From NCBI GenBank assembly GCA_047921075.1, contig JBLRWS010000103.1, positions 1 to 5,744 on the forward strand: DNA of 5,744 nucleotides, given 5' to 3'. The notes beneath the pieces were generated by a model. That model was not told the origin of the DNA. It searched no databases and saw only the letters and a list, made by a program, of their open reading frames with translations. The DNA comes from JBLRWS01 sp047921075. GTDB lineage: Bacteria; Bacteroidota; Rhodothermia; Balneolales; Balneolaceae. The stretch's first letter is position 1, and each line of letters starts with the position of its first letter. Below are positions 5,712 through 5,744 of this stretch, piece after piece. A program made the translations under genes and the position numbers.

Positions 5712-5744
5712 ATGGACAAGCCTGCGTGGTATGCTTACGGAGAA
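5712..5744 (+). CDS. Possible 5' start of a further gene (cut by window edge)
   Basis: ATG at 5712 opens a frame that stays open to the window end and reads MDKPAWYAYGE. The residues look plausible for a protein start, but only 11 codons are visible and the Shine-Dalgarno is weak (GTGGGT just upstream). An ATG at 5694 gives a competing frame of less protein-like character. No intrinsic terminator is visible between clpB and this point, so read-through is possible. This is a weak call. Confidence 0.2.
   Translation, partial: MDKPAWYAYGE

Overview
This window is an assembled contig fragment of moderate GC content. It contains one run of exactly 100 N (1635-1734), probably a scaffold placeholder, so the true distance across that gap is unknown. 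Translation starts are mostly not preceded by a strong Shine-Dalgarno. Candidate promoters resemble the Bacteroidota TTG / TAnnTTTG pattern. The protein content (S1/P1 nuclease, small secreted helical protein, ClpB) fits the wider Bacteroidota / Balneolota / Rhodothermota group. That placement is an inference of low to moderate confidence.

Layout, left to right. Bases 2-172 are the 3' end of an unidentified plus-strand gene with a Lys/Ala/Glu-rich tail, closed by a strong intrinsic terminator (205-237). A complete exported S1/P1-type zinc nuclease follows (374-1159, plus) with all nine expected metal ligands. Tail to tail with it, one base away, lies a macro-domain (ADP-ribose-related hydrolase) gene on the minus strand (1161-1634), whose N-terminus is lost in the N gap. 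Right of the gap is about 425 bp of AT-rich DNA with no convincing large gene but three copies of a TGGTAGCG(C/A)TTT element resembling LacI/CcpA-family operators. Next is a small exported protein of unknown function (2160-2612, plus) with its own intrinsic terminator (2645-2677). After a 410-bp leader comes a complete canonical ClpB disaggregase (3023-5659, plus). The last 85 bases hold no clear terminator and perhaps the first codons of another gene.

The genes do not form an obvious single pathway. The nuclease and the small protein should act outside the cytoplasm, while the macro-domain protein and ClpB should act inside it. Each appears to be its own transcription unit, given the terminators at 205-237 and 2645-2677 and the convergent pair at 1159/1161. 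I do not see a new multi-gene system. The points most worth a second look are the repeated operator-like element at 1807-2012, the unusual signal-peptide junction of the nuclease, and the Asp-to-Ala change in the macro-domain active-site loop.
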